Source: Casimicrobiaceae bacterium (GTDB lineage: Bacteria; Pseudomonadota; Gammaproteobacteria; Burkholderiales; Casimicrobiaceae). Taken from it: a stretch of 6,477 nucleotides of DNA. The stretch covers positions 1 to 6,477 of the forward strand of contig CATPAO010000338.1 of assembly GCA_955652025.1 (NCBI GenBank). Reading direction: 5' to 3'. Each line of letters opens with the position of its first letter. The first letter of the stretch is position 1. The notes under the pieces were generated by a model that saw nothing but the letters and a program-made list of their open reading frames with translations, had not been told where the DNA came from and ran no database searches. Below are positions 6,265 through 6,477 of the stretch, piece by piece. Both the position numbers and the translations under genes were made by a program.

Positions 6265-6477
6265 CTAGACGATCACACCGAACGCGGCGCCAACAACGCC
6301 GGTAATCGCCATCGCGAACGCACCCCAGACCAAAACCCGTAGCGCGCCCGCGATTATCGGGGCGCCACCAATGCGCGCAGCACCCGCACCGAGCATCGCA
6401 AGTAACATTATAGAGATAACCGGAGTTGTGGGTATTAGAGATGGCCTCCGGAGCGCTAAGGCAGGAATTAGGGGAAC
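6265..6477 (-). CDS. VIT1/CCC1-type Fe2+/Mn2+ transporter, C-terminal part
   Basis: An open minus-strand frame runs from the window edge to a TAG at 6265-6267 and gives the last 70 residues of a membrane protein. It has three hydrophobic stretches: one at the window edge (about 1-9), then about 19-34 and about 48-70 of the visible part. Between the last two lies a small basic loop with ARIGGAP, followed by ALRVLVWGAFAMAITGVVG and a short tail ending in FGVIV. This layout, with L-R-V-x-x-W-G-A-x-A-M-A-x-T near the end, resembles the C-terminus of VIT1/CCC1 family proteins. These move ferrous iron or manganese out of the cytosol or into stores. The start and the metal-binding part lie outside the window, so intactness cannot be judged. 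The gene lies upstream of the hemerythrin gene on the same strand, and both would handle iron. A different small membrane protein remains possible. Confidence 0.6.
   Translation of the reverse strand, partial: VPLIPALALRRPSLIPTTPVISIMLLAMLGAGAARIGGAPIIAGALRVLVWGAFAMAITGVVGAAFGVIV

Noticed and set aside
6106..6342. Plus-strand 78-residue frame
   Set aside because: It is antisense to the end of the VIT-like gene and crosses the palindromic regulatory site. It has no domain and no ribosome binding site.

Overview
The window looks like chromosomal DNA from a GC-rich proteobacterium. Codon use, the make-up of the main operon and the protein sequences suggest a betaproteobacterium, probably Burkholderiaceae. 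That placement is inferred from family resemblance and not from a marker gene.

Layout. (1) Positions 1-304 hold a short plus-strand piece resembling the N-terminal half of a DUF1772-type membrane protein. It stops early and is probably a remnant. (2) Positions 379-5293 form a tight plus-strand operon of four genes: a two-helix DUF485 (YjcH-like) membrane protein, an ActP-like sodium/solute symporter (start and stop codons overlap as ATGA), a soluble four-module protein (degenerate cyclic-nucleotide domain, two CBS domains, DUF294 GlnD-like nucleotidyltransferase, DUF294 C-terminal domain), and a DnaQ-like DEDDh 3'-5' exonuclease. The same gene set in the same order is known from other proteobacteria, for example the PA3235-PA3232 cluster of Pseudomonas aeruginosa (recalled, not searched). 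The first two genes probably take up acetate or another small carboxylate. The last two form a nucleotide-handling pair whose role is not established. (3) Positions 5294-5450 are a gene-free gap between converging transcription units. (4) Positions 5451-6028 (minus) encode a hemerythrin-like di-iron protein of 192 residues, broken in this sequence by a one-base loss in a short A/T run. (5) Positions 6265-6477 (minus) are the C-terminal 70 codons of a VIT1/CCC1-type Fe/Mn transporter that continues beyond the window.

Regulation. Two sites match the FNR/ANR/DNR core TTGA-N6-TCAA. One (269-282) lies before the symporter operon. The other (6109-6124, a perfect inverted repeat) lies before the hemerythrin gene, with a -10-like TACTGT exactly where a class II FNR promoter would place it. 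No other copy of the core was found in the window by eye. Together they suggest that acetate-type uptake and the hemerythrin respond to low oxygen or NO.

The most interesting points are these two predicted oxygen-responsive sites, the symporter-linked nucleotidyltransferase/exonuclease pair, the extra charged segment between the last two helices of the symporter, and the precisely locatable frameshift in the hemerythrin gene. No CRISPR array, transposase, tRNA or rRNA was seen.
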